NCBI GenBank assembly: GCA_021775995.1
Contig: JAJFGS010000013.1
Span: 124,001-188,000 of the forward strand
DNA from: Alphaproteobacteria bacterium
GTDB taxonomy: Bacteria; Pseudomonadota; Alphaproteobacteria; Micavibrionales; Micavibrionaceae
Reading direction: 5' to 3'
DNA: 64,000 nucleotides
The position numbers and the translations under genes were made by a program. Positions 53,428 through 62,490 of this stretch are shown here, one piece after another; positions within the stretch are counted from its first letter, which is position 1, and every line of letters begins with the position of its first letter. The notes under the pieces were generated by a model that was not told the DNA's origin, ran no database searches, and saw only the letters and a program-made list of their open reading frames with translations.

Positions 53428-54423
53428 CTAAGGGTAAAATGGCGTGTTAAAGTTCAGTCCTTCAGTTTCATCAAGACCAAACATGATATTCATGTTCTGA
53501 ACGGCTGTGCCAGATGCACCGCGTAAGAGGTTGTCAAGCGCGCCTTGGGCGATGATTTCACCGTTATGACCTTGCTCGTAATTCAAATCGATGAAGTTTG
53601 TACTTACAACATTGGTAAGTTCGACTTTATCGACAATACGAACAAAAGGGTGTGTCTCATATATTTTTAAGTTGGGCTTATTGTCTGTTTTTACAAAGCC
53701 ATTGGCAAAGATACCGCGTAGGAATGGTCCAACAGTCGGGGTAAAGTTGAATTGATCTTCTTTTAAGCCAGTGGTTGCAAGAATTTCAGGTACGTGACGA
53801 TGTTTATTCATCAGATAACTGCGCATATTCTGTGATAAAGCAGGGTGATCAACGGGGTCACGGTCAGCCCTGCCGCCACCAGATGTACCAGAGATGGCAA
53901 TGACGTCTGCACCACTCATATTGTCTTTAAATGGTAGTAAGAGGAGTTGAACGAGTAGAGCAAAGCAACCCGGATTAGCCACTGCATCGGCTTTGGCAAT
54001 ATCATCACGAAAAATTTCAGGTAAGCCATAAACAAAGCGGCCTTTTAAAAGCTCTTCATGTTGATGTGGAATTTTATAATAATGCTCATAAGTTTCTTTA
54101 TTATTTAAACGAAAGTCAGCAGAAAAATCGATAAGCTTGGTTTTACCGAGAAAGGTGGGAGCAACTTCTTGCGCGGCCTTATGTGGCAAGCAAAGAAAAA
54201 CGACATCGCTTTCGTTTGCGACGATTTCATGATCAGTTTTGGTGATTTTATAGCCATCAATATGCGATAGGCGTGGAAATAGATCAGTCAGTGGTGTGCC
54301 GTCATGTTGGCGGGATACCAAATATTTTAGTTCCACATGGTCGTGCTGTAACAAGCAACGGAGGAGTTCCATGCCTGTAAAGCCTGTGATGCCAACTATA
54401 GAAACTTTAATTTTACTACTCAT
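53428..54423 (-). CDS. argC: N-acetyl-gamma-glutamyl-phosphate reductase
   Basis: 331 residues from the ATG at 54423 (MSSKIKV), just before the NAD(P)-binding VSIVGITGFTGMELLRCL. The catalytic cysteine lies in VANPGCFALL, and GTSGGGRADRDPVDHPALSQ is the usual substrate loop. Follows ArgB in arginine synthesis. Intact, unlike the late-pathway genes argF and argH in the same cluster. Confidence 0.93.
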   Translation of the reverse strand: MSSKIKVSIVGITGFTGMELLRCLLQHDHVELKYLVSRQHDGTPLTDLFPRLSHIDGYKITKTDHEIVANESDVVFLCLPHKAAQEVAPTFLGKTKLIDFSADFRLNNKETYEHYYKIPHQHEELLKGRFVYGLPEIFRDDIAKADAVANPGCFALLVQLLLLPFKDNMSGADVIAISGTSGGGRADRDPVDHPALSQNMRSYLMNKHRHVPEILATTGLKEDQFNFTPTVGPFLRGIFANGFVKTDNKPNLKIYETHPFVRIVDKVELTNVVSTNFIDLNYEQGHNGEIIAQGALDNLLRGASGTAVQNMNIMFGLDETEGLNFNTPFYP

Positions 54424-54496
54424 ATTTTTAACCTTTTTAACAACCATATATTAGGGATTTAAATGTCTGAAAGCCAGTCTTGAAAGGATAATATAT

Positions 54497-54601
54497 ATGT
54501 GGAAAACGATAGAAAATCAGGTCAGCACAGACAGCATCCCCCAAGAATGGGTGATTATTTGCGACGTTGGCGTCGAAGCTGTGTGGTGTCTAAATCCATA
54601 G
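54497..54601 (+). CDS. possible 34-residue small protein
   Basis: ATG at 54497 with AAAGGA 9 nt upstream; 34 residues with a Trp near each end and two Cys, stop TAG at 54599-54601 within a hairpin. Not recognised. It may be the truncated start of a lost gene or chance. Confidence 0.25.
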   Translation: MWKTIENQVSTDSIPQEWVIICDVGVEAVWCLNP

Positions 54602-54620
54602 TCTCATTTAGGCTATGGAT
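54594..54620. terminator. weak hairpin between small frame and macro-domain gene
   Basis: ATCCATAG (54594-54601) and CTATGGAT (54613-54620) with an 11-nt loop; no T run on either strand. Confidence 0.35.
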
Positions 54621-54630
54621 AAATTCTTTG

Positions 54631-55131
54631 TCAAGCTGCTTTCAACGATTCTTCAGCTTTTTCATCTTTATGGTATTCTGTATAGACAAAGATAGGAATA
54701 TCTAGATCACCAAGATTTTTCTGAATTAAGGGCTCTACCTCATTCCACTCTAATCCACCAACACCAGTCGCTAGACGGGGAAGAGCGAGGGAGGAAATAT
54801 TTTCTTTTTCAATGATCTTCCGCAAGTCTTTAAGGGCACCATTGATATATTTTTCGGTTGCTTTTCCCGGGTGGGCGTTTTGGTCTTTGGCTGCTTCTTG
54901 TATCATTAAATTTATAACGATTTTTCCTTCTGCACCAGCCCAAAGCCATGCATTCCCAGCCTTAGGATTTTGTTGATGGCAGTAATGACGAAAATCTTTT
55001 GCCATTGCAGGAAAATGTTCTCGCAAGGAAAGAGCTAAACCTTGGTTGAAATGATCATGTGGTGCAATGCCGTGAGCAATTGCTTGTGCTTGGGAAAGGA
55101 GAATGTCACCAGAAACTTTTTTTATCATCAT
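54631..55131 (-). CDS. macro-domain protein
   Basis: 166 residues, a single macro domain. The N-terminal KKVSGDILLSQAQAIAHGIAPHDHFNQGLAL and the C-terminal LALPRLATGVGGLEWNEVEPLI are the ADP-ribose-binding loops. Such proteins remove or bind ADP-ribose on proteins or nucleic acids. No DarT-like toxin lies next to it, so it is not part of a visible toxin-antitoxin pair. It separates argC from yejE. Confidence 0.87.
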   Translation of the reverse strand: MMIKKVSGDILLSQAQAIAHGIAPHDHFNQGLALSLREHFPAMAKDFRHYCHQQNPKAGNAWLWAGAEGKIVINLMIQEAAKDQNAHPGKATEKYINGALKDLRKIIEKENISSLALPRLATGVGGLEWNEVEPLIQKNLGDLDIPIFVYTEYHKDEKAEESLKAA

Positions 55132-55166
55132 ATGCCTCTTTCTGTTTTTTTATATATATTTTATTA

Positions 55167-56192
55167 TTAAAGGTTTGTTTTCCTCGGGTCAAATGCATCT
55201 CGTACGGCTTCACCGATAAAGGTGAGGAGCGAGAGCATAACGGCGAGAGACATAAAGGCCGTAATACCGAGCCAAGGGGCTTGGAGATTGTTTTTGCCTT
55301 GTGCCAGAAGTTCGCCGAGAGAGGCAGAACCTGGTGGAAGACCAAGACCAAGGAAATCTAAAGAGGTTAGTGCGGTAATGGAGCCGGTCAAGATAAAGGG
55401 CATAAGGGTCAGTGTCGCCACCATCGCATTGGGCAGAACATGGCGGCGCATAATGGTGGTATTAGAAACACCGAGGGCATTGGCGGCCTTCACATAGTCA
55501 AAATTACGCGTGCGTAGAAATTCTGCACGGACAACATCGACGAGGGATACCCATGAAAAGAGAAGCAAGATAGCGAGCAATGTCCAAAACCCTGGCACAA
55601 ACATGGCGGAGAAAATAATTAAAATGTAAAGTGAGGGTAGGGAGGCCCAGACTTCGATAACGCGTTGCATGACGAGATCTAGCCTGCCGCCATAATATCC
55701 CTGAAACGCACCAGCGGTAATACCGATAATTGAGCTAATGATTGTTAGAGCTAACCCAAATAAAACGGAAATACGAAAACCGTAAATAACCCGTGCAGCG
55801 ACATCGCGCCCTTGATCATCTGTGCCAAAAATGTTTTCAGTTGTTAGACTGGATGGGGCAGGGGTTGGTAAATTATAATTAATAGTGTCATAAGAAAAAC
55901 GAATAGGAGGCCAAACCATCCAACCTTTTTCTTTAATTAAGCCCCGAACATAAGAATCACGATAATCAGTTTCGGTCAGAAATTCGCCGCCAAAAGTTGT
56001 TTCAGGATAATTTTGGAAGACGGGTGTATAAAAGCCGCCATCATATTTAATAAGGAGAGGTTTATCGTTGGCAATGAATTCGGCACCTAAACAAATCAGT
56101 AATAACGCCATAAATATCCAAAAAGACCACAGGCCACGTTTATTGGCTTTGAATTGGGCAAGACGGCGTTGATTGATAGGAGACAGAGTCAT
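55167..56192 (-). CDS. yejE: peptide ABC transporter permease
   Basis: 341 residues. Binding-protein-dependent permease of the DppC/YejE type. A cytosolic start SPINQRRLAQFKANKRGLWSFWIF leads into the first span; a large periplasmic loop follows (about 45-135), then five spans with the EAA loop DYVKAANALGVSNTTIMRRHVLPNA. The long loop and NQRRLAQFKANKRG opening are typical of YejE. Partner of YejB and YejF. Confidence 0.92.
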   Translation of the reverse strand: MTLSPINQRRLAQFKANKRGLWSFWIFMALLLICLGAEFIANDKPLLIKYDGGFYTPVFQNYPETTFGGEFLTETDYRDSYVRGLIKEKGWMVWPPIRFSYDTINYNLPTPAPSSLTTENIFGTDDQGRDVAARVIYGFRISVLFGLALTIISSIIGITAGAFQGYYGGRLDLVMQRVIEVWASLPSLYILIIFSAMFVPGFWTLLAILLLFSWVSLVDVVRAEFLRTRNFDYVKAANALGVSNTTIMRRHVLPNAMVATLTLMPFILTGSITALTSLDFLGLGLPPGSASLGELLAQGKNNLQAPWLGITAFMSLAVMLSLLTFIGEAVRDAFDPRKTNL

Positions 56193-56232
56193 AAGAAAGA
56201 CTCTAACTAAAAGTTTTTAGTTTCAAAAGAAT

Positions 56233-56571
56233 TTAATGAATAGAAGCGGAACCTGTACCAGTTTTTTCCATCAGACGAAGGCGGAATTTTTGTTCTGTGG
56301 TTAGGGGCTTATTGTCATTATTAGCGATTGGTAGGTAGGGGGAGATATTTTTAGGTAGAGTATCCTTCTCACCCGCTTGTGCTTCTGTAATAGTTTCATG
56401 AACCAGTGATAATAGATCTATTCTATCTTCTTCAGAAATATATTCGTTTTCTTCTGTATTGTCGCGGATTTCGGATAGTTTGGAATTAATTTTCTTTATA
56501 TTCATAATGAGCCCTAAAATTTCCCTATCAGTGATATTTTGTAAAGTACAGCAATTCGTCGGTTCTGTCAA
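56233..56571 (-). CDS. small acidic protein of unknown function
   Basis: 112 residues from the ATG at 56571; a second in-frame ATG (MNIKKINSK) may be the true start. Helical, acidic middle (RDNTEENEYISEEDRIDLL) with a FRLRLMEKTGT end. No family recognised, no membrane span. It lies between yejB and yejE, which are normally adjacent. Confidence 0.45.
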   Translation of the reverse strand: MTEPTNCCTLQNITDREILGLIMNIKKINSKLSEIRDNTEENEYISEEDRIDLLSLVHETITEAQAGEKDTLPKNISPYLPIANNDNKPLTTEQKFRLRLMEKTGTGSASIH

Positions 56572-56592
56572 ATTGAGCTGATAATTTTCTTT

Positions 56593-57702
56593 TTAGACCG
56601 TTCTGGCCTCAAAATCGATACGCGGATCAACCATCACATACACAACGTCCCTTATGAGGGTAGTTATTAGTCCCATCAGTGCAAATATATATAAAGTACC
56701 GAGCACAACGGGATAGTCACGATTAATAACGCTTTCGTAGCCTAATAAACCCAAACCATCAAGGGAAAAGATGACTTCTATTAATAGGGAGCCTGTAAAG
56801 AAAATAGCAAGGAAAGCGGAAGGAAAGCCTGCAATCACAATCAACATAGCATTACGAAAGACATGACCATAAAGGACTTGTTTTTCTTCCAAGCCTTTGG
56901 CACGGGCGGTGAGGACATATTGCTTATTAATCTCATCCAAGAATGAATTTTTAGTCAGCATGGTTAATCCAGCAAAACCACTTATGACCATTGCGGCGAC
57001 AGGTAGTACCATATGCCATAGATAGTCGAGAGAGAGTTGAATGAAGTTCATATCTTCTGCACCATCAGAGAGAAGGCCGCGAAGGGGGAAGATGTCAAAG
57101 TAACGCCCGCCTGCAAAAACAATGATAAGAAGGATGGCGAACATAAAAGAGGGAATGGCGTAACCAGTGAAGACAGCCGCACTTGTCCAGATATCAAATT
57201 TCTGCCCATCTTTGACAGCCTTTTTAATGCCAAGCGGAATGGAGATGAGATAGATGATGAGCGTTGACCAAAGACCAAGAGAGATGGAGACAGGCATTTT
57301 TTCGAGTACCAAATCAATCACGGAAACATCGCGGTAATAACTTTGTCCGAGATCAAAGGTGGCGTAATTTTTGACCATTTCAAAGAAGCGAATATGGGCA
57401 GGCTTATCAAAACCATACATGGCTTCAAGCTCGGCAACAAATTCAGGGTCTAACCCTTGGGAGCCACGATATTTACTGGATTGACCTGTGCTTTGTGCGG
57501 CAGAACCAACGGCCATATCAGCGCCACTTCCACCACCACCGCCAAAACGTGCGGTGGCTTCAACGTTATTACCTTGTAGCTGGGCGATCATCCGTTCGAC
57601 AGGACCACCAGGGACAAACTGCACAATGATAAAACTGACCAGCATAATGCCGAGCAATGTCGGAATCATAAGGAGTAGTCGTTTTAAGAGGTAATTTGCC
57701 AT
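56593..57702 (-). CDS. yejB: peptide ABC transporter permease
   Basis: 369 residues. DppB/YejB-type permease: [33 protein letters not shown] is the family opening, then a periplasmic region with a Gly-rich patch ([13 protein letters not shown]), and the EAA-like [25 protein letters not shown]. Ends in [10 protein letters not shown], typical of the subunit. It forms the channel with YejE. Confidence 0.93.
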   Translation of the reverse strand: MANYLLKRLLLMIPTLLGIMLVSFIIVQFVPGGPVERMIAQLQGNNVEATARFGGGGGSGADMAVGSAAQSTGQSSKYRGSQGLDPEFVAELEAMYGFDKPAHIRFFEMVKNYATFDLGQSYYRDVSVIDLVLEKMPVSISLGLWSTLIIYLISIPLGIKKAVKDGQKFDIWTSAAVFTGYAIPSFMFAILLIIVFAGGRYFDIFPLRGLLSDGAEDMNFIQLSLDYLWHMVLPVAAMVISGFAGLTMLTKNSFLDEINKQYVLTARAKGLEEKQVLYGHVFRNAMLIVIAGFPSAFLAIFFTGSLLIEVIFSLDGLGLLGYESVINRDYPVVLGTLYIFALMGLITTLIRDVVYVMVDPRIDFEARTV

Positions 57703-57860
57703 GTCTTGTTATTTATATTTATTCCCTGACATCGTTACCGCACTCCTAAAATAGTAAACTATTCGTCGTCGTTTGTGCCTTGTCAGGAAATAAAGCCAAA
57801 CAACAATAAGTATTTTAGACGTGTGAGAGGTAATGTCACGTAAAGTTTTTGTGTTACTCA

Positions 57861-57944
57861 CGTCATTGCGAAGGAGCGTAAGCAACTATGGCAATCCATT
57901 TTTAGGTAGTATCTGGATTGCTTCGGCACTGCCTCGCAATGACG
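57861..57944. repeat. class A palindromic repeat, copy 6
   Basis: GTCATTGCGAAGGAGCGTAAG to GCCTCGCAATGACG, with a diverged inner arm pair (GGCAATCCAT, ATCTGGATTGC). Less well conserved than the pair at 31509 and 32236, so older. The rest of the 57703-57955 gap shows no gene. Confidence 0.85.
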
Positions 57945-57955
57945 AGTGGTGGGTT

Positions 57956-58582
57956 TTAAGGTTTTATGTTCCAGTCTTTGATAATCCATTGATTATTGTC
58001 GAATTGTAATATCCCGAACGCCCCTGTGGAAAGCTTAATTTTATTGTTATCCGCGAAGGTCTCGAAATTACCGGCTAGATGCGGCGCAAAGCGGGCAATG
58101 CCGTTGGAAGTCACAACGAGGACAATATCGTTATTGTCTCCCTCACTATCATTCAGGATTTGCGCCGCAAAGTTTTTCCAGTTTTTAATGCAAGTGTCGG
58201 GATTAAATTTCCACCCATCAGGCACGATGGCACGCTCATCCCAATCTTTAATGGCTTGAGCACCGATACGAGCAATGACTGTATCTTCAGTTTGATTTTC
58301 ATCTTCACCATAATCAATTTCATTAAAAATGGTGAGGGGAAAGACAGGTTGATTATAGCCAAGTATAGATAAGGCTATTATAGCCGTTTCTTGTGTGCGT
58401 TGTAATTCAGAACAATACGCGATTTCTGGATAAAGGTTTTTATCTTTTAACCATGCGCCAATTCTTTGCGCCTGCTCTTTTCCACTTTCAACCAAAGGGA
58501 GGTCAGTGCCTGCACCAACACGGGTGGGTGTGTCGTCAGCGTTAAACGTATTGCCGTGGCGAGCTATTATTAATGTTGTCAT
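57956..58582 (-). CDS. histidine phosphatase family protein
   Basis: 208 residues. The RHG motif (ARHGNTF, R8-H9-G10) supplies the phosphorylated His; PLVESGKEQAQRIGAWL and YCSELQRTQETAIIAL are standard family segments, with a second His near VTSNGIARFAPHL altered from the usual SHG (here TSNG), so the second catalytic His may be missing. Phosphoglycerate mutase-like fold; substrate unknown. Confidence 0.85.
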   Translation of the reverse strand: MTTLIIARHGNTFNADDTPTRVGAGTDLPLVESGKEQAQRIGAWLKDKNLYPEIAYCSELQRTQETAIIALSILGYNQPVFPLTIFNEIDYGEDENQTEDTVIARIGAQAIKDWDERAIVPDGWKFNPDTCIKNWKNFAAQILNDSEGDNNDIVLVVTSNGIARFAPHLAGNFETFADNNKIKLSTGAFGILQFDNNQWIIKDWNIKP

Positions 58583-58592
58583 ATTTTATTTT

Positions 58593-58700
58593 TACCACCA
58601 AGGCACAAAGACACCAAGGTTTTAATTTATGGCATCCCAAACTTGATTTGGGATCCAGTCATAACTTAAGTTTCTGGATCCTGACTTTCGTCAGGATGCC
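58593..58700. repeat. class D plus class B repeats, second pair
   Basis: ACCACCAAGGCACAAAGACACCAAGG (58593-58619), then GGCATCCCAAACTTGATTTGGGATCC to GGATCCTGACTTTCGTCAGGATGCC (58630-58700). The same two families in the same order occur at 45594-45698. Confidence 0.85.
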
Positions 58701-58704
58701 TAGG

Positions 58705-59493
58705 TTATTCTAAAAGTCTTTCTGCGCGTGCGACATCTTCGGGGGAGTCTATTCCTGATTGGACAAGACCAACGGGCACGTTCAGTTTGATAGTTTGTAT
58801 CGGGATATTGTTTTCTAGTAAGCGGAGTTGCTCCAGTCCTTCGAGTTTTTCGTAATGCCCTTCAGGTAAGCTGACGAATTTTTCTAATGTCTTAACGGCG
58901 TAACCATAAAGGCCGATATGTTGGTGGACAGGAGAAAATTCATCGGTACGGTATTCTTCTTCCTTACGAATAGCGGGAAGAATGTTTTTTGAAAACCAAA
59001 GGGCGCGACCTTGTTCATTTATAATGGCGGTTGTGCCACTGAACGGTGTTATCTTTTTTTGTATCCGTAAGGAATCAAGTTCACTCCACCGTAGATTGAT
59101 GACGGGGGTAACAACTTCGATGGCGTTGTTATTTTGATAGGCTTCAATCATTTGTTGAATGGCTTCGGGGGGCGTGAAGGGGGCGTCCCCTTGAAGACCG
59201 ATGACGAAATCATATTCATTATCTAGTTTTTTGAGGGCTTCCAAAACACGGTCAGAACCTGTCTTGCAGTCATTCGATGTCATGATAGCTTGGACATCAA
59301 GCTCTTTTGCATGTTTTAAAATACGTTCGTCTTCGGTGGCAACAGCGAGTGTGACGTTATCCAAACTTTCAATGGCTTTACGTGCCACATCAACAACGCG
59401 GGAAAGCATAGATTGTCCGCCAATCATCGTGAGAGGCTTGCCCGGAAAACGGGTAGAGGCATAACGTGCGGGAATGATAATGGCTGTTTTCAC
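58705..59493 (-). CDS. kdsB: CMP-KDO synthetase
   Basis: 262 residues. 3-deoxy-manno-octulosonate cytidylyltransferase, activates KDO for lipopolysaccharide core. AIIIPARYASTRFPGKPLTMIGG is the CTP-binding signature; VIGLQGDAPFTPPEAIQ and HIGLYGYAVKTLEKF follow. The start is a GTG overlapping the stop of the nuclease gene (GTGA), so the two are coupled. Indicates a Gram-negative LPS-bearing cell. Confidence 0.94.
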   Translation of the reverse strand: MKTAIIIPARYASTRFPGKPLTMIGGQSMLSRVVDVARKAIESLDNVTLAVATEDERILKHAKELDVQAIMTSNDCKTGSDRVLEALKKLDNEYDFVIGLQGDAPFTPPEAIQQMIEAYQNNNAIEVVTPVINLRWSELDSLRIQKKITPFSGTTAIINEQGRALWFSKNILPAIRKEEEYRTDEFSPVHQHIGLYGYAVKTLEKFVSLPEGHYEKLEGLEQLRLLENNIPIQTIKLNVPVGLVQSGIDSPEDVARAERLLE

Positions 59494-60662
59494 AACTTAT
59501 ACCTGTAATTATTAATCGATATTCTCTCTCCTGAATTTAGTAGTATTTCCATTTCACTTTCATCGCCTTCAATGTGTATATGCCAATAAATCTTATCGTC
59601 TCTATCTGTGTGATTGAACTTTTCTATGTGTTTTTCAATGAAATTAATAGGAAGTAAGTAAGAAGTTTGTAAATCAATACAACCTAATGCTAAATATCCT
59701 TGTTTAGAACTGGTTAAAAAAGCACGCCATTTTTTATGAAACCCATACCAGTAACCATTTTTATCGTACTTTTTGGAAATTGTACACGCTATACGTTGCT
59801 TTTCTTTTTCCTCAGGATTCCAATAAAGAGCCGCAGTTTTTCTTATGAGCGGTGTTTTAAATTCTTTGATACTTAATTCGATAATTTGTTTTCTTTTGTT
59901 TTCAATTACTTCTTTTGGAGTTTTGATTTGCTTGTAATTATTTTCTGTTAAACTAGCAATATTATCATCATCTTGTTCTGAGGCATCCATTGCGGCTGTA
60001 AATGCTATATCGATAAATTTATCTAGGCGAGTATTTTCGAAAGGGCATAATAGTTCGCCAATCTTTTCTGTAGTTGCTTCCTCTGTTGTTTCTTTAAGTC
60101 TTAATAGTTTTATGAGACTATCAATGCTTATTATTCTAGTATCCCAACCATTTTTTGAGCCACGTACTTGCGCTTCTAAATCTCCTGTGTCAGAGCGGCC
60201 AACAACTATTAGTATTGAAGAAAATTCGTAGTTAATAATGTTTTGCCTGGCTAAATTTTTTCTATATTTTTGAATAGTATCTAAATTTATTCTGTAAGCA
60301 TCCGTCGTTTTAACTTCAATTACAATATTAAAGCCATCACTTCTTTCCCATATGCCATCATAACCGATAGAGCCTTGGCGGCCCTGGTAGAGACCATTTG
60401 TAACATTGAAGTCTAATCTTCTACCTATTTCATTTACTAAATCTTGCAAAACATAACCGCTATCTTTAAATGAGTTTTCAAGACAGTGATTGGCGTATTT
60501 GTATAATGTTTCACTGTCTATTCTCTTCAAATAAGTTCTAAATTCATCTAGTGATTTTGAGTTATCTTTTAATTTTCCATCGCCACAAATTGCAATAATT
60601 TGTTCGATGTTCATATCATCGAAATGGTCCTGGTTATTATCATAAAAAGCTAAGATAGGCAT
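59490..60662 (-). CDS. PD-(D/E)xK nuclease-like protein
   Basis: 390 residues from the ATG at 60662, two bases after the yejA stop, with AAAGGAG in the yejA end as ribosome-binding site. A restriction-endonuclease-like core stands at about 85-145: SIGYDGIW with Asp102 and NIVIEVKTTD with Glu116 and Lys118, then FSSILIVVGRSD. The rest (C-terminal 200 residues, with KKWRAFLTSSKQG) is not recognised. No methylase or helicase is adjacent. Possible defence or DNA-repair nuclease; function unknown. Confidence 0.7.
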   Translation of the reverse strand: MPILAFYDNNQDHFDDMNIEQIIAICGDGKLKDNSKSLDEFRTYLKRIDSETLYKYANHCLENSFKDSGYVLQDLVNEIGRRLDFNVTNGLYQGRQGSIGYDGIWERSDGFNIVIEVKTTDAYRINLDTIQKYRKNLARQNIINYEFSSILIVVGRSDTGDLEAQVRGSKNGWDTRIISIDSLIKLLRLKETTEEATTEKIGELLCPFENTRLDKFIDIAFTAAMDASEQDDDNIASLTENNYKQIKTPKEVIENKRKQIIELSIKEFKTPLIRKTAALYWNPEEKEKQRIACTISKKYDKNGYWYGFHKKWRAFLTSSKQGYLALGCIDLQTSYLLPINFIEKHIEKFNHTDRDDKIYWHIHIEGDESEMEILLNSGERISINNYRYKL

Positions 60663-60664
60663 AT

Positions 60665-62476
60665 TTACTCCTTTACCCACCAAGTGTCGCCGATAGCGGG
60701 GGTTATATGAGAGAGATTTTCCGGACGACCTAATTTTGTCCAATAGGCAATGCGCCAATGATCTATATGCCATTGTGGAATAACGTAATAGCCGCTTAAA
60801 AGAACACGGTCCAAGCTTTGTGTGAGGGCAACAAGCTCTGCACGGCTAGGCGCCTGAATGATTTTTTCAATAAGGTCATCAATAACTGGATCTTTAATAC
60901 CGATATAATTACGAGAGCCAGCAATGTCAGCCTTTTCGCTGTTCCACCAGTCACGCTGTTCATTGCCTGGGCTGCTGGATTGTCCCATTGAGCCGATGGT
61001 CATATCATAATCAAAATCATTGATACGGTTTTGATACTGCGCAGGATCAAGGACACGAAAGTTGGCCTGCACACCAATTTTTTTCAAGTTGGCAATGAAG
61101 GGGAGAACCCAACGTTCAAACATAGGGTTAGAATCCACGATTTCAAATTCTAGACGTTGCCCTGTTTTTTCATTTGTGCGTATACCATCGCTGCCTAATT
61201 TATAACCAGCATCTTCAAGAAGTTTCATGGCGGTACGGAGGTTGCCGCGTAAGTTTCCTGACCCATCCGTTTTGGGTGGTTGGTAACGTGTGGTAAAAAT
61301 ATCATCAGGAATTTTTCCACGATAGGTTTCTAAAATCTCTAAGACCCGTCCTGTTGGCGCACCGTCAGTCGCAGCAAGTTCAGAGTTTTCGAAGTAACTG
61401 TCAGTTCTCTTGTAACCACCATAGGCAAACTGCTTGTTTGACCATTCAAAGTCAAAGGCATAAGAAAGAGCTTCACGGACAGCCTTGTCCTTGAAGACTG
61501 GTTTGCGGATATTGTAAAGAAAGCCTTGCATCCCTTGGGGGCGCATATGTTTTATTTCTGCTTTGGTGATACGACCATCTTTAACAGGTGCGGCATCATA
61601 AGCGGTGTTCCAAAGCTTGGCAACATTTTCAAGGCGGACATCATATTCATTGGCGAAGAAAGCTTCTAAGGCAACATTGCCGTCTTTATAGTAATCGAAT
61701 GTTTGGTATTCAAAATTAAAACGACCTTTATTTAAAGCTAAGTCTTTACCCCAATAATCTGGGACACGTTTATAAGTGATCGAACGCCCAGCATCAATTT
61801 TTTCAATTTTATAAGGACCAGAGCCGAGAGGAAATTCGAGTGTGGTTTTAGAGAAATCTTTTCCTTCGGATGTCCAATAATGTTTTGGAAGGATAGAAAG
61901 TTGGGAAAGGATAAGCGGTAGCTCCGCATTATTAGCATCTTTAAAGGTAAATTTAACGCGAGAAGGGGAAGTCGCTTCAACTTTTGTAACATCGTCGTAA
62001 TAAGCTTTGAAGAAGGGCGTGCCTTTTTCAACCAATGTATTAAATGTCCAAATGACATCCTCAGGTGTGACAGCTTTGCCATCGTGCCATGTGGCAGCAG
62101 GATTGAGATTAAAGGCAACCCAGCTTTTATCTTCAGTATCGTATTCAATTGTTTCTGCCAAAAGACCGTACATAGAGAAAGGTTCATCATTGCTTTGTTC
62201 CATGAGGGCATCGTAGATCATGCTTTGCCCTAAAAATGCCATGCCAGCGGCAGGGGAGCCTTTAATGATAAAAGGGTTAAGAGAGTCAAAGTTGCCAATG
62301 ACGGATTGTTTTAACGTACCGCCTTTGGATGCGTCAGGATTGGTGTAGTCAAGGTGAGTGAAATTCCCTGCATATTTTGCATCACCATGCATGGCAACAG
62401 AAGATGACTTCACAATTTCTGCATGGGCCGTATTTGTTAGTAATAAAATAAATGAAAATAGTAAAAAGTAACGCAT
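60665..62476 (-). CDS. yejA: peptide ABC transporter, periplasmic binding protein
   Basis: 603 residues. Signal peptide (about 1-19, ending TAHA). SBP family 5: SSSVAMHGDAKYAGNFTHLDYTNPDASKGGTLK, then AFNLNPAATWHDGKAVTPEDVIWTF, and the FLYNIRKPVFKDKAVREALSYAFDFEW segment typical of YejA. Captures oligopeptides in the periplasm for YejBEF. yejB lies 3 kb away, beyond three unrelated genes. Confidence 0.94.
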   Translation of the reverse strand: MRYFLLFSFILLLTNTAHAEIVKSSSVAMHGDAKYAGNFTHLDYTNPDASKGGTLKQSVIGNFDSLNPFIIKGSPAAGMAFLGQSMIYDALMEQSNDEPFSMYGLLAETIEYDTEDKSWVAFNLNPAATWHDGKAVTPEDVIWTFNTLVEKGTPFFKAYYDDVTKVEATSPSRVKFTFKDANNAELPLILSQLSILPKHYWTSEGKDFSKTTLEFPLGSGPYKIEKIDAGRSITYKRVPDYWGKDLALNKGRFNFEYQTFDYYKDGNVALEAFFANEYDVRLENVAKLWNTAYDAAPVKDGRITKAEIKHMRPQGMQGFLYNIRKPVFKDKAVREALSYAFDFEWSNKQFAYGGYKRTDSYFENSELAATDGAPTGRVLEILETYRGKIPDDIFTTRYQPPKTDGSGNLRGNLRTAMKLLEDAGYKLGSDGIRTNEKTGQRLEFEIVDSNPMFERWVLPFIANLKKIGVQANFRVLDPAQYQNRINDFDYDMTIGSMGQSSSPGNEQRDWWNSEKADIAGSRNYIGIKDPVIDDLIEKIIQAPSRAELVALTQSLDRVLLSGYYVIPQWHIDHWRIAYWTKLGRPENLSHITPAIGDTWWVKE

Positions 62477-62490
62477 TGTAATTTCCTTTT

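Noticed and set aside
60663-60773. 37-residue N-terminal extension of the nuclease-like protein
   Set aside because: It would overlap the yejA end; AAAGGAG and the ATG at 60662 fit better.
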